Source of the DNA: Lichtheimia corymbifera B2541
Taxonomy: Eukaryota > Mucoromycota > Mucoromycetes > Mucorales > Lichtheimiaceae
Direction: 5' to 3'
Assembly (NCBI GenBank): GCA_000697475.1
Contig: JNEU01000741.1
Coordinates: forward strand, 1-64,000
DNA: 64,000 nucleotides
In this document: piece by piece, positions 35,946 to 47,122 of the stretch
Layout of the letters: each line of letters opens with the position of its first letter
Numbering within the stretch: the stretch's first letter is position 1
Notes under the pieces: model-generated
Told to the model about the DNA's origin: nothing
Database searches by the model: none
What the model saw: the letters and a program-made list of their open reading frames with translations, nothing else
Made by a program: the position numbers and the translations under genes

Positions 35946-37648
35946 ATGCCCAACCGTGTACCCTCAGAAGGTAAGCTTCTTATTCTTATATGGAGGAAGG
36001 CAGTCGACAAGGATAAAGTACTCAATGACATGCGATTGGGCTGTTGGGCGATGCGTTATAAAATAGAACTCCCGATCTTGGAGCAGCTTGTCAGCATCAA
36101 GAACCGACTCAATGCATTGAAACGCGATCGTTCCAGTTATCTCAAGACGCAAGATATTATTCCATTGAAGGAAGAGACCGAGGAGCAGATTGAAAAACTA
36201 AGCAGCTTTCGTGGTGGCGACCTTCTTCCCAAAGGCGTCGAGCCAACACGCACCGACCAAGTACTCGATGAAGTGTGTCAGCTATTGAGTTTGTCATTCT
36301 TGAGCTTGGGAAAGACAAGAGAAAGTAAGCATGGAATGAGATGGAAGGTTGATGATGGAGATTATTGCTTACGTGATACACATGGTATATAGCTCCTGCT
36401 GTATATTCGCAAGTGGTCGCCATCAAGGTAAATAATTATATCATGCAAGGGATAGTATGGGTCGGACTCATGTATGGGTATTATTTAGCAATGCTTCGAT
36501 CGTTTGGAGGACTTTGGCATCTATGCAGAGGAATTCCTGGAACCTTATGAACGCAAGTTGCATGAGATACAAAATATCCTGGAAATTGACAGCCGTGAAA
36601 ATGTTTTACCGGAGTCCGCTTTGAAAGTTGTCACTGCCCGATTCAACCAATGCAGTAAGTTTAGGACACACACAATGATACACAATTTCATCATGTTGCT
36701 TACTTTTTTGAAATCATAGATCGTATTTACCAGAAATTACTCGACACGATCCATGAAGTCTCTCCCGAATTGTAAGTGTATTGATTAACATGGTTGGATG
36801 GATTGGATATTTATTGGGAGTATAATAGGGTACCCACTCGCAATCAGCTGTTACGTGTACGACGACATTTGGTGACCATTGCATGCAGACGCAAGTTCCA
36901 CTCGAGCGATATTATGGCTGCCCAGCGTGAACTTCATGAGATTGATGATAAGCGAGTGGATGGTAAATTCCTTGACAAGGACGGCAACATCCCTGCTGGC
37001 CAAGCTGTAGTTGTTGGTTTACTGGAGCAAATCTACGAGTACGCCCATGATCTTAATGTGGTGACAAGTGCATCCTTTTCGCCTGCTTTGCAAACGATCC
37101 GTGAACGCCTCGTTGAAATCAAGACTCAACTTGAACGACTTGAACTCACACACAAATGGACTTTGCGTCAGACCGACTTGTTCAGTTACCAGCACCAACT
37201 CCAAGACATTGTATCTATGCGGTGCAGTGATGATGATGAGGACGTGAATAAACGAGGCAAGTTTTTGGATGAAAACGGTGACGCACCTGAAGGTCAAACG
37301 GTGCTTTTGTTCCTCTTGCAAAAGTGCTATCGCATGATCCTTATCCTGCTGAGCGAGAGCGTACCAGTATCTGAAGCATTGACGCCTATCTACAATCAAT
37401 TACAAACGGTCAAGCAATGCCTTTTAGCGGTCAGGAATACTGGAGCACCGTGTTCTCCCGAAGAATTATATCCATATCAGATGAAGCTCACCAGCATCGA
37501 CAACTTGCGTAAAGATGGCAAATTCCACGATGATGAAGGGAACGTTCCTGAAGGTCAAGCCATGTGTGTATCCACACTCGAGGAATGCTATGGTTTATTA
37601 GAAGAGCTACGACAACGTGAGGACAATAGCGAAGATCAATCATCCTAG
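35946..37648 (+). CDS. DUF2408 domain protein with internal repeats
   Basis: Six exons (35946-35970, 36067-36324, 36393-36427, 36489-36654, 36720-36771, 36829-37648) give 451 residues. The first intron (96 bp) is stop-free and a multiple of three. I chose splicing because it brings MPNRVPSEELPILEQLVSIK into the domain without a foreign insert. Three repeats carry the DUF2408 signature: DGKFLDKDGNIPAGQAVVVG, GKFLDENGDAPEGQTVL and DGKFHDDEGNVPEGQAM, each followed by an LLxxxY-like helix. The family is fungal and cytosolic, with no established biochemical role. Confidence 0.85.
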
Positions 37649-37834
37649 AATCCATTACCTACACATTCACATTTGCAAACACACACACACACATACATTA
37701 TATATACTTTTATCCCCGGCATCCATTTGAAAATCAATTCCGTGTACATGTTAATATATCGCTTTATGTTTTACACGTTTTCGGGTATGGTTGTTTATTG
37801 TCGTGGTTGCTTAGTCTACTTTTACAGTGGGTTT

Positions 37835-38591
37835 CTAATCGCTTGGCTGATCATCCGAATCGCCGTCATCACCATGAGCATCGTCGTCTGCAATATCCGA
37901 ATCGTCCTAAAAATGATATCAGTATCCCAGCCATCACCATCACTACCACCATTTCCATAGCAACTCCATACCATTTGGAATGCAGCAGTGCCTTGCTCCA
38001 ACATTTCCTTCAACTCGGTATTCTTTGGATTCACCAAAAGGATGGGAGTGAGCTTGTTACGATTCTCGATGCTATCATCACCAAAGGACATGCATAAGCG
38101 TCATCCCATTTTAAGCACACACACGTGTTACATATATATACCTTGGGTCAGCACCTCCCTCCAAAAGAATCTCGACCATAGCAATTGCCATTGGAAGGTC
38201 CTCATCTTGGTATTGGACAGCCTTGTGCAACGGTGTGTCGCCTTCAAGTCGGTTCTTGACATTGAGGTCAATGTCATCCAAGTTGACAAGTAGCTCGAGA
38301 CAGCCAATGGAACCCGCTTTGGCACTGACGAGATACCGGTTATATGATACGTTTCTATATTGCAAGTCGTGTACTCACGCATAATGAGCGGCTGTGTTAC
38401 CGGCACCATCCACAAAGTTAGGATCGCAGCTGCCGTCATTCAGGATTTCCTCCAGAGTGTCTTCCTGATCGTTTCTGCAGGTGGCGAGCATCAGCTCATC
38501 TTGTCATTGATAGTGTCTGTCAATAAAGGAATTGTTGTAGTAAAAAGACCTATATATACTCACTGTTGGTTGCGCCGTCTTGGTTCGTCAT
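37835..38591 (-). CDS. Small ankyrin-repeat protein with acidic tail
   Basis: Five exons (38564-38591, 38379-38499, 38142-38324, 37972-38071, 37835-37906) give 167 residues. Ankyrin repeats are seen as DGAGNTAAHYAAKAGSIGCL, then GDTPLHKAVQ, then NKLTPILLVNPKNTEL. The last intron was placed so that the C-terminus becomes an acidic tail (DDSDIADDDAHGDDGDSDD) rather than a basic run-on. Small ankyrin proteins with acidic tails occur in fungi (YAR1, an Rps3 chaperone, is one analogue), but I do not claim orthology. Exon 2 uses a weak acceptor (GACAAG). Confidence 0.78.
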
Positions 38592-39429
38592 AAGGAAAAA
38601 GAGAGCTTGTTGTAGTTGTCTCCCATGGAATTCTCCACTGCTTTATCTCCCAGGCACCGACATTTGATCACCCGCTGCATTAGCCCTTCACATTAGTATG
38701 GTCTTTGCCTTTCATACCAGATAGAGAATAAGCCTTATAACAACGCATAATAAAAGAGAATGGGAGAGAGATGCCCATCCATTCATCCAGTTTTCTTCGT
38801 GTTGCTTTATAAAAATTAGTAATAAAATGTTTTTTACAAATACACATACATCAAATGACGGCAAGAAAAAGATGCAATCAAGGCCTATTGAAATGATGAA
38901 TCCAAGTGGAAGTGGTATCCTCGCCACAGTTGCTTTGATCATGTTGGCATGCCAACACAAATTCATCGGGGATTCAAGAGAAATTCCTGAATGCAAGTGG
39001 TAAATAGATGTTGGTTGGTGATTTCGGAGACCCGCGAGACAAATTGAGATGTGTTGGACAAATGAGCGTGTCGAGAAAGCAAAAGCTGAATACAGGATTG
39101 TCTGGTGATGGGTTTTAACACTCCCTTGTTTTCATGATATCTAGAATAGGTAGATGGCGATATCTAATAAAGCAGTAATGGAAACCAATTAAACGAGTGA
39201 TTGCAGATCAATGCTTCATACCATGAAGAGTCAACACGCTTGCCCTGAAATTGACGGGTTTGAATTCTCGGTGAGATACAATGCTGGCTGTTGTATCAAT
39301 GAAAAAGCAGTTTATATACCGCCTCCCTTTACTCCAGGGTCACACAATCACCCAACACTCAATTATCGTCCTCTTTTTCTTTTTTTCCCTTTTTCTTCCC
39401 TTTCCACCACTACATCCCTATCTTGCTAT
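38592..39429. other. Intergenic, divergent
   Basis: This space holds the promoters of the ankyrin (-) and LEA2-like (+) genes. A pyrimidine-rich leader precedes 39430. No gene is seen. Confidence 0.5.
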
Positions 39430-40501
39430 ATGGAAGAGAACGATCCATACCGTGCAGCACGACGAGGTAATGCTCAATGCCTTATAATTTGCACTCTTTA
39501 TGATATTTAGCACGTGGGAACATACTAAGCCTTTCTATCTTTTACCCGTTGCAGATCATAATAACGCATCGCCATGTGGAACACCCAATGAACAAGACGC
39601 TGCTCATTCACGATCAGGATCGGATAGTAGTACCAAGAAGTTGACAGCACGGCAAAACTCCTATAACGACGACCCTTATGCTCGTAACGAACGAGCCAGT
39701 CGGCCGACGATTCGAGCGAATTCCTATTTGCCGTATTCCAATCATCAACGGGATCCGCTAGCCCCTGTGCCACCCATTTACATTGAAGATAATGCAAGCA
39801 TTCCCAATGACAGAACCATTTCTTTCCAAGTCGACTCTTTCACATCCAGTTCCGAGGATCGCAAACTACCACAAGCTACACACAAACTTGGAGATGCATC
39901 ATCACTATCAATGCCGATGCATTCAAAGAAAAGGCGTCATCAAGGCAGTTGCTGTAGGCGTTGGCGATTAATTACACTAATTAGCGTCCTTGCTGCTGCT
40001 GTGATTGCAGTAATCTGGTACTTTGTATGGCCACGGGTTCCCATACTTGCATTGGATGACGCTGAAGATACATCGAATTCTTATTCTTGGATTAAAGACA
40101 ACAACAATACCATCATAGCATACAACGCCACCTGGTCGCTCAATATGACTGCCAACAACGATCAAAATTGGATACCCACACGCATTAACAACATGGCTGT
40201 CACTGTCATCAACCACAATACGAGCCAAGAAATCGGATCAGGCAACTCGGGATCATTGATTTTGTTGCCAAAAGATACGCAGCAAGTAGTCAATATCCCA
40301 TTAAAATTCTTATATTGGAATGGCCCCAACGACCAGACATTTCAGGATTTGGTGGATGTATGCTTGGTTTCTACTAACGATGTGGCCATGAGCCGACTAC
40401 GAATGCACATTGACCTGATTGTCACCATCCGTATTGCTGGTATCGCATGGTCATCCACTCAAATAGTCTCGCCACCCGAAGGATTCATGTGCCCAACATA
40501 G
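39430..40501 (+). CDS. Single-pass membrane protein with LEA2-like ectodomain
   Basis: Two exons (39430-39466, 39555-40501) give 327 residues. A ~150-residue Ser/Asn/Arg-rich cytosolic part ends in a basic KKRRHQGSCCRRWR, followed by a transmembrane helix (LITLISVLAAAVIAVIWYFV). The rest would be lumenal or extracellular: NATWSLNMTANNDQNW, then an NHNTSQEIGSG beta region with several N-glycosylation sites. This order (basic, TM, LEA_2 beta-sandwich) is that of fungal and plant LEA2/NDR1-like proteins, often at the plasma membrane or vacuole. I infer the fold from layout rather than from a sequence signature. Confidence 0.72.
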
Positions 40502-40947
40502 TCAAACAATGATTCTAGATCATTGTTCTCTCGTTCTTTCATTCTATTTTCTTCTTTTCCTTCCTTCCTCCTTATTCCTCGTTGTAGCATTGCTGTAATT
40601 TACAAACACACACACATCCTCCTCCCATTCTTGTATACTAGTAAACTCCCTCTTAATAATACGCACATAGCTCTTGATCCGATATAGTTTATTTGACATG
40701 ATCTGATATGATGATCATGGCTAATCCACTAGTTTGGAATGGCCTAGTGCGACGTGATCCTGTGACTCACATGTCAAGGATCCACCAGCCATGCATTGTC
40801 CGTGCGTTCGGGTTGCTCAAGATTAGGATCGGAGACAACGGCCATTACTGTTTTTCGATAGAGATTGCCTTTTCCATCAAAGCAAGCGGCTGTTTCATCT
40901 ATTCCAGCCTAGTTCACGCCGCTCTTTTTTCCCTTTGTTCACTTGTC
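40502..40947. other. Intergenic, tandem
   Basis: This lies between the LEA2-like gene and the arrestin. The in-frame extension of the arrestin ORF back to 40708 has no arrestin homology and lies in the leader. Confidence 0.5.
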
Positions 40948-42279
40948 ATGGTCAATCCAATCTCGATTCATGTGCTAGAAGACGCTATTGTATTGCAAGG
41001 AAATCAGCAAGAGTCAGCCGGCAAATTGCTTCAAGGCAAACTCATTCTCGATCTCAAAGAGCCGATCAAGGTGCGATCTGTCAACTTGAGATTCTATGGC
41101 AAGATGAAAGTGTCATGGCGAGAAGGTAAGTTTTATTCTACGACTACTCTTTTTAAAGTGGTTGCTGATAGTGTTGTAGGGGTTGGGCATGGTCAGGATT
41201 TTCATCAACAGGAGCGTACCATCATGTCACATAAATGGCAGTTTGTTCCTCAAGAAGACGAAGCATTCTCCTCCTCGTCATCATCATCGACGACTCATCA
41301 CCAGAATCATCATCATCATACTGGCACGGTGGGGGTGCGAAGACCTAATTACACTTTACGTGCTGGACGACATGAGTGGCCATTTGCATTACCGTTGTCA
41401 GGTGACCTGCCTCAATCAGTGGAAGCTACGAATGGAAGGGTGATTTATCAACTCAAGGCCATGGTCGAACGTCCATTCTACCTCCAAAACTTTTCACTCA
41501 AACGACCCATTACGATTGTAAGAACGATGCAGCTGGATGATTTTCCTGCAGTGGATACTTGGGAAGTGCATCATACGTGGGAGGATAAGATTGAATACGA
41601 CATCAACATGCCAACAAGGATTTATTCATTGGGAGAGCATATCCCCATCTCCTTTGATATCAAGCCATTGGATCATAATCTGCGAGTACGACGCTTGGTG
41701 GCTACGTTGAAAGAGTACCGTGCCTATCGAGCCAAGGAACATTCGACGCGACATACCTGGGAATGCACATCGAACGTTGTTGTCAATCCAAACCCTTTGG
41801 AGCGATGGAATCACGTGTTGGATTTGAATATACCCAATGAACCCCCTCATGTGCATTGCGATTCAGACAATGATATGATGAAGATCCAGCACAGAGTCAA
41901 ATTCAGTATCTATCTACAAAACGCGGATGGTCAGAAATCTGAAGTGCGTTGTGCAGCTGTGATTATGATTGTCCCTTCCCTGGTTCAACAAGCAGCACAC
42001 AATACCTTACCACCATACCAGCCTACAACATCCTCATCATTGTATCGCACAGCTTCCAATGCTGTCAGTATCCGAGGTGCTACATCACGTACTACAGTCG
42101 CTTCCTCCTCTGGAGATCAACAAGAGCTTCTAGCAAGATCTTATGGTTCATCGGCTGGTATTTGGTGGCATGGCATGGATCTTTCTCGTGTTCCTTCTTA
42201 TAATACTGCTGCTCAACAAGAACCCGCTTCTCTTTCATCCTCATTACCACCTTATGAAACCATCATTCCTCCTCGATAA
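40948..42279 (+). CDS. Alpha-arrestin (ART family adaptor)
   Basis: Two exons (40948-41125, 41180-42279) give 425 residues; the 54-bp intron is a multiple of three and stop-free. Start MVNPISIHVLED fits family N-termini better than the upstream in-frame ATG at 40708. The arrestin N domain has LQGKLILDLKEPIKVRSVNL; the C domain begins near TRIYSLGEHIPISFDIKP and ends at CAAVIMIV. A His/Ser-rich loop interrupts the N domain. The C-terminus has two LPxY-type PY motifs (TLPPYQP and SLPPYET), which recruit Rsp5/Nedd4 ubiquitin ligases. So it should direct ubiquitination and endocytosis of nutrient transporters. Confidence 0.9.
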   Translation: MVNPISIHVLEDAIVLQGNQQESAGKLLQGKLILDLKEPIKVRSVNLRFYGKMKVSWREGKFYSTTTLFKVVADSVVGVGHGQDFHQQERTIMSHKWQFVPQEDEAFSSSSSSSTTHHQNHHHHTGTVGVRRPNYTLRAGRHEWPFALPLSGDLPQSVEATNGRVIYQLKAMVERPFYLQNFSLKRPITIVRTMQLDDFPAVDTWEVHHTWEDKIEYDINMPTRIYSLGEHIPISFDIKPLDHNLRVRRLVATLKEYRAYRAKEHSTRHTWECTSNVVVNPNPLERWNHVLDLNIPNEPPHVHCDSDNDMMKIQHRVKFSIYLQNADGQKSEVRCAAVIMIVPSLVQQAAHNTLPPYQPTTSSSLYRTASNAVSIRGATSRTTVASSSGDQQELLARSYGSSAGIWWHGMDLSRVPSYNTAAQQEPASLSSSLPPYETIIPPR

Positions 42280-42491
42280 TTAGATTGTTCAGCACTTGCG
42301 TAGACTATACTATTTATTTACAACCTATAATGAACTACATAATCTATTACTACTACTCCTGGATTGCTGACAAACACCGGCAGAACAATTTGAGCGGATG
42401 TGGGGAAGTTGACCTTATTATTAAGCGCTAATCTACCGTGTGATCCTGCCTGTTTGATCTATCACTTTGTACTCTCTTCCTTGTCATCATC

Positions 42492-43908
42492 ATGCCTCGT
42501 CTCCTCCCTGACGCTACACATTATATACCGGTTCATCCTGCTACAGAAGGCTGGGACGTCCAACGCCTGGTCGTAGAGCGTCATTACTTTCCAGCTCCTG
42601 AGAAATGCGATCGCAACATTGCCCTGCTATGGTCCCATTCCAATGGCTTCAACAAGGAATCGTTGCACCCTCTCATGCGCCATTTCATCGAATACATAAG
42701 ACAACACCGGCCTCAGTATAATAGCACCAATTTTACATTTGTCGTTTGGGAAGCACGCAACCATGGTGACTCGGCACGCTTGAATCAAGGCACTTTCCGT
42801 GACACATGTGAGCACACACACACACACATCTTCTTTGTCTTGATCATTTACTGAATGATGGATAATGCATAATAGATGTATGGTTCGACAATGTCATGGA
42901 TACCAAGCAAGTGATCGATGTGATGGAGCTTAAAAAGGATCATGACAAGTTATTTGGTGTTGGTCACAGTTTTGGTGCTACATCCATGTATGTCACAGAC
43001 AACAACAGCATCCAGTGCCACGTTGCTCATGCATGTTTTTACGGTTAGGTTGCTATGTGAATTCTTTTACCCACGTACGTTTGATGGATTGTGCTTGATC
43101 GAACCTGTCATTGGCGACAATATCGATGATGTCGTTGTGCGAGAACAATACCCAACCATGGCATCAGCCAAACGTCGAGATACCTGGGATAGCTTGTAAG
43201 TAGTGTGCGTAGGCATTATTATCGAGATATTGACACTTTCCTTTAATAGTGACGATGCACTGAATCTGATGCAGCAACGGCGTTTCTGGAAGCGTTTCGA
43301 TCCTGAAGTGCTAGATCTTTATGTCGTAAGTCATGATGACTTTTGCCTTTGATGCCCTATGCATGCCTAATCATCTATTTTATAGCGTTACGGCATGTAC
43401 AAAAGGGAGGATGGAAAAGTGACGTTAAAATGTCCAAAGGAGCAAGAAACAGTAAGTAGTTTTAAGAGTGGTGGTGGTGATGTAAGGGGTGCATTGTGTC
43501 TTACAGGTATGCTACATAGCACAATTTCCGCATGCAAACATACGCCCGAACAACTGGATTCCGGTCTCTACCCACCTTGAAGATCCCTACTGATTTCATT
43601 TATGCCAAAGAATCCGTTTTGTAAGTATATTTCATTAAAGTGTATGGATCATCTGCTCACGTATCTATCACCAGCTTGTTGCCTGGACACGAGGGTGACA
43701 TTACTTCCAAGACGAAATACGCAAAGGTCACCTGGGCCGAAGGAACACACATGGCACCCAACGAGCGACCCAAGGAGTTTGGTAAGTCATAAAGATTTGC
43801 TTTTATGGTCTTATCTAATCATGCATATATATATATATATTAGCTCCAATCATCACAACAGCATTTGATCGTGCCATGGCTGAAGCCATTCCTTCCTCTA
43901 GATTATAG
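42492..43908 (+). CDS. Peroxisomal alpha/beta hydrolase
   Basis: Eight exons (42492-42807, 42876-42987, 43049-43195, 43250-43325, 43386-43451, 43520-43620, 43675-43781, 43844-43908) give 329 residues. Early motif: LWSHSNGFNKE, then VWEARNHGDSARL. The nucleophile elbow GVGHSFGATS is formed by the end of exon 2. A late acid and His region reads LLPGHEG, then WAEGTHMAPNERP, where the His is likely catalytic. The protein ends SSRL, a canonical type-1 peroxisomal targeting signal. The exon 6 acceptor was set at CATAG (43519), since the earlier AG puts a stop in frame. Substrate is unknown; yeast Lpx1 is a comparable peroxisomal hydrolase. Confidence 0.85.
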
Positions 43909-44112
43909 ATCACACCATGATAGATAGATTATACAGTAGCTGTTCGCTTATATACTCGATATATCAATGAATGGGGATGAAGGATACACTTTATTATATT
44001 GCTTATGGTTTCTATGACAACGCCGAAAGTAGCTGAGTGATGCAGAGACTTGATTTGCCGACACTGCGAATTTTTACTCCTCTACTCTTTACTCTTTACC
44101 GATCGATCCCAC

Positions 44113-44781
44113 ATGAGACAACTCAAGCATCACGAACAAAAGCTTTTAAAGAAGGTCGACTTTTTGCAATGGAAGAAGGAAGACAACATTCGAGAGATCA
44201 AGATTATCCGACGATACAACTTGCAACAGAGAGAAGATTACCACAAGTAAGTCGACTCGACTCATGCACACGATCCCGGCTGTTTTTGCTTAACTTTGTG
44301 GTGTGATAGATACAATCGACTTGCAGGTAGCATCAAGCAACTTGCCAATCGTATTTCGCTTTTGGACTCTCGCGATCCATTCCGTGCCAAGCAAGAAAAG
44401 GCACTTCTCGACAAACTTTATGCTATGGGCATCATTACATCTACCAGCAAATTCAGCGACTGCAACAAGGTGACTGTATCAGCATTTTGTCGAAGGCGGT
44501 TACCGATTGTCATGTGTCGACTCAAAATGGCAGAGACGGTCAAGGAAGCTACCACCTTCATTGAACAAGGCCATGTGCGTGTCGGTCCTACTACCATCAA
44601 TGATCCTGCATACCTCGTTACTCGTACTATGGAAGACTTTGTCACCTGGGTGGATACTTCCAAGATTAAGCGCAAGATTATGAAGTACAATGACAAGGTA
44701 ATTATACAATGAGGATGGGTATGGTATGAGACAACAACTAACATGGACCCCATCTAGTTGGACGACTTTGACCTTTTGTAG
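44113..44781 (+). CDS. IMP3: U3 snoRNP protein IMP3
   Basis: Three exons (44113-44246, 44310-44697, 44758-44781) give 181 residues, as in yeast Imp3 (183). It belongs to the small-subunit processome that cleaves pre-18S rRNA and has an S4-type RNA-binding fold. The N-terminus [20 protein letters not shown] is highly conserved. So are [30 protein letters not shown] and the ending [19 protein letters not shown]. The final exon encodes only LDDFDLL. The gene is tail-to-tail with the SETD9-like gene, 48 bp apart. Confidence 0.95.
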
Positions 44782-44829
44782 ATAACTTTTTTCTTCTTTT
44801 TCATGCATACAACAATACAACGTCATCCT

Positions 44830-45915
44830 CTATATTGATTCCATATATGTCGAGAAAAGCTCATCATTATCCTTGATCGTTCTTGTGGATACCAATGCGA
44901 CGACTCGAGTATTCTGTGTCAATGGATCATGTCCGCTCCAGTAAATATTGGGTATATATTGTCGCAATTCTATGGGGAAGCTTGGTGGGAGATCGACTTC
45001 ATGGTATTGGACTGGAAGAGAGAAAGAGAGAGATATGAGCATAAGGATAAGAGTCAAGGGGTTGTGTGATTACCATTGGGAAGGTGATGCTTGCTACCAT
45101 TGTTCACAATCTGCCCAATAGCCAGTGGATTGCTAAACAAAAAGAGAATTAGACTCAAGGGCATGTATATCAATCATTTATGGCCGCACATACTTGAGCT
45201 CCTTGTCTTTCATCCATGAAGCATCGCTGGTTTGAATAGCTCCTGGCCAATTTTCTTTGTGGTACAATGATCTGTAAACCGAGCCTGATAAGCCTGAATT
45301 GTTGGCAGATTAGACAATGGAATCATCACGCCACACATACACACACCCTTTTTACCTGTCTTTTTGCCATCAACGAAAATACCATCAAAGCATTTGAGAA
45401 TATAACTATTGGCGATGCTGACAAACAAAAGAGGCTCAAATGGTTGATACACTGTGCCTGGATATAGACACACCACTTGCCCTGCATCACATTGCCCTCG
45501 AACAAAGACACCTTGCCCTAACCCGATGATGATGATGATGATGCTCCTATTTTAGTGCCCTCTCCTAGATAGTTCCCACACACCCTTCTTCTCTTCTCTT
45601 CTTTGTACCTGCTCCTGCGATAGATGAAGCACGTGTATAAACTGAAAAGCCACACTTTTTTTCCAACGTCTCGTTAGGATGCAATGGCGATGAGTGAATG
45701 GCAGTCAAGAGTCGAGTGATTTGGTTGACACTATCGACTGGATTGGGTAAAGGAGCAGGTGGTGTTGTTTTTGGTGGTGAACGAATAGTCTTTGCCAGTA
45801 ATTTAAATGACTGTAAAGGATATCTAAGGCGTTGTCATTTTTTGGGCTATCTCGATAGTATAGTGCATCATGTTGCGTACAGTCGATAAAGGAAGTTTTT
45901 GAGTTTGGAGGACAT
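44830..45915 (-). CDS. SETD9-like SET domain protein
   Basis: Six exons (45881-45915, 45609-45823, 45356-45517, 45194-45293, 45074-45132, 44830-45011) close in frame at 250 residues. After a Pro-rich N-terminus, the SET domain starts AGQGVFVRGQCDAGQVVCLY, then PGTVYQPFEPLLFVSI and a short segment on FDGIFVDGKKTG. The cofactor motif region is NPLAIGQIVNNGSKHH, followed by FPIELRQYIPNIYW and ELFSTY near the C-terminus. This order and the PGTVYQxxEP signature match animal SETD9, a putative lysine methyltransferase of unknown substrate. The acceptors of exons 2 and 3 were picked by frame and homology. Confidence 0.82.
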
Positions 45916-47122
45916 GCGTGTTGAGTGCAACGAGAAACCCCACACAAAAAAAAAGGTCATCAAATATCACGCACTTGATCGTGTGCTACCTTGTCCACGC
46001 ACACACTTTGTACCCAGAGAGAGAAAAAACTTTTTCGTTAGGTTTCCTTTGGCTAGTCCCAAACCTTAAACAGCCCTAATGTAATTAAACACAAATGTGG
46101 GTTCTAGAAGAACAAGTTGTAAAGTTGCCATGGCTGCTGCTGTCAGTTAAAAAAGGATGTGTATCCATGATACGTGTGGAATGTATTTGTGTGTTGCCAA
46201 GTAATAGCATGCACGGATAGCCGACGGGGTTTCATGCGAGAGGGGGAAAGGAGAGGGAAGTTTGTATGTTTAGCCATCAGCTGCCCTTGTGTGTGTGTGT
46301 GTGTGTACGTGTACATGCGTCTGTTGTCGGCTTCTCTTTTTCCAGCCCAGTGACTCATGGTGCCATTTGACCCTGCAGCTCCGGCTGACTTTTGATGAAA
46401 CACAACCTGTGTGTTGCTAACAACACACCCTTCTCGTTTATCATACCCATGCCACTTTTTCACTTTCCATCTAATGGTTTTTGTGCGAGACAATCCCACT
46501 ACTCTGTGCAACTGTTATTATCGACAAAAGAGAAAAAAGAAAAAAAATCTCAAGTCAATGGATGGGGAACCTCCTTGTTTCAATATGCAGCACCACCACC
46601 ACCAGCAGGATGTGAATGTGTGAATGCGTGTATGTGTGTGTCTTTTTCAAAAATGTCAGCAGCAACAAAACCTCCTTCTCTCTCACTCACTCTCTCACTT
46701 ACACCTGCATGCATTCAAACAACCGTGAATCGTAGCATTTTGCTTCGTTCAGTTTTTCCCTGACCGCTGCATCTTTCTCCTTTCTTGCATTCCCACGCAA
46801 TACACTTTACAAATGTTGTTGTTGTTGTTGATGGATGGTGGTCATGTTGGTGATGGCTGTATCAAGCAAGGCTTTGTGCATCGTATTCAGAATGCTCTAC
46901 CATACTAGGCAACGCAAGAAGATATCTATTTGTGGTAAAGAGAGCGACTTGTGTAACCAAACGAGCAGCAGGCAATCATCCTCACAGTCACCGTTGTTCG
47001 GGCGCTCCTGGTTACCAAAGAGAAACAGAGCCAATTTTCATCCTTTTTCTCTCTTTCTCTTTTTCTTGAGCTCTCTCTCCTGTCTCATTTTTTTCTTTCC
47101 TTTTCTCCCTTTTTCTCGACAC
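45916..47122. other. Intergenic, divergent
   Basis: This 1.2 kb lies between the SETD9-like (-) and GPS2-like (+) genes. It has a (GT)n run at about 46290-46305 and a long pyrimidine-rich tract at 47030-47120, just before the GPS2-like start. Frames here are low-complexity. Confidence 0.5.

Noticed and set aside
40708..40947. N-terminal extension of the arrestin ORF
   Set aside because: The arrestin fold begins at MVNPISIHVL; upstream codons lie in the likely 5' leader.
46835..47122. N-terminal extension of the GPS2-like ORF
   Set aside because: It translates a pyrimidine-rich leader (Phe/Ser/Leu runs) with no conserved content; Met at 47123 has a good context.
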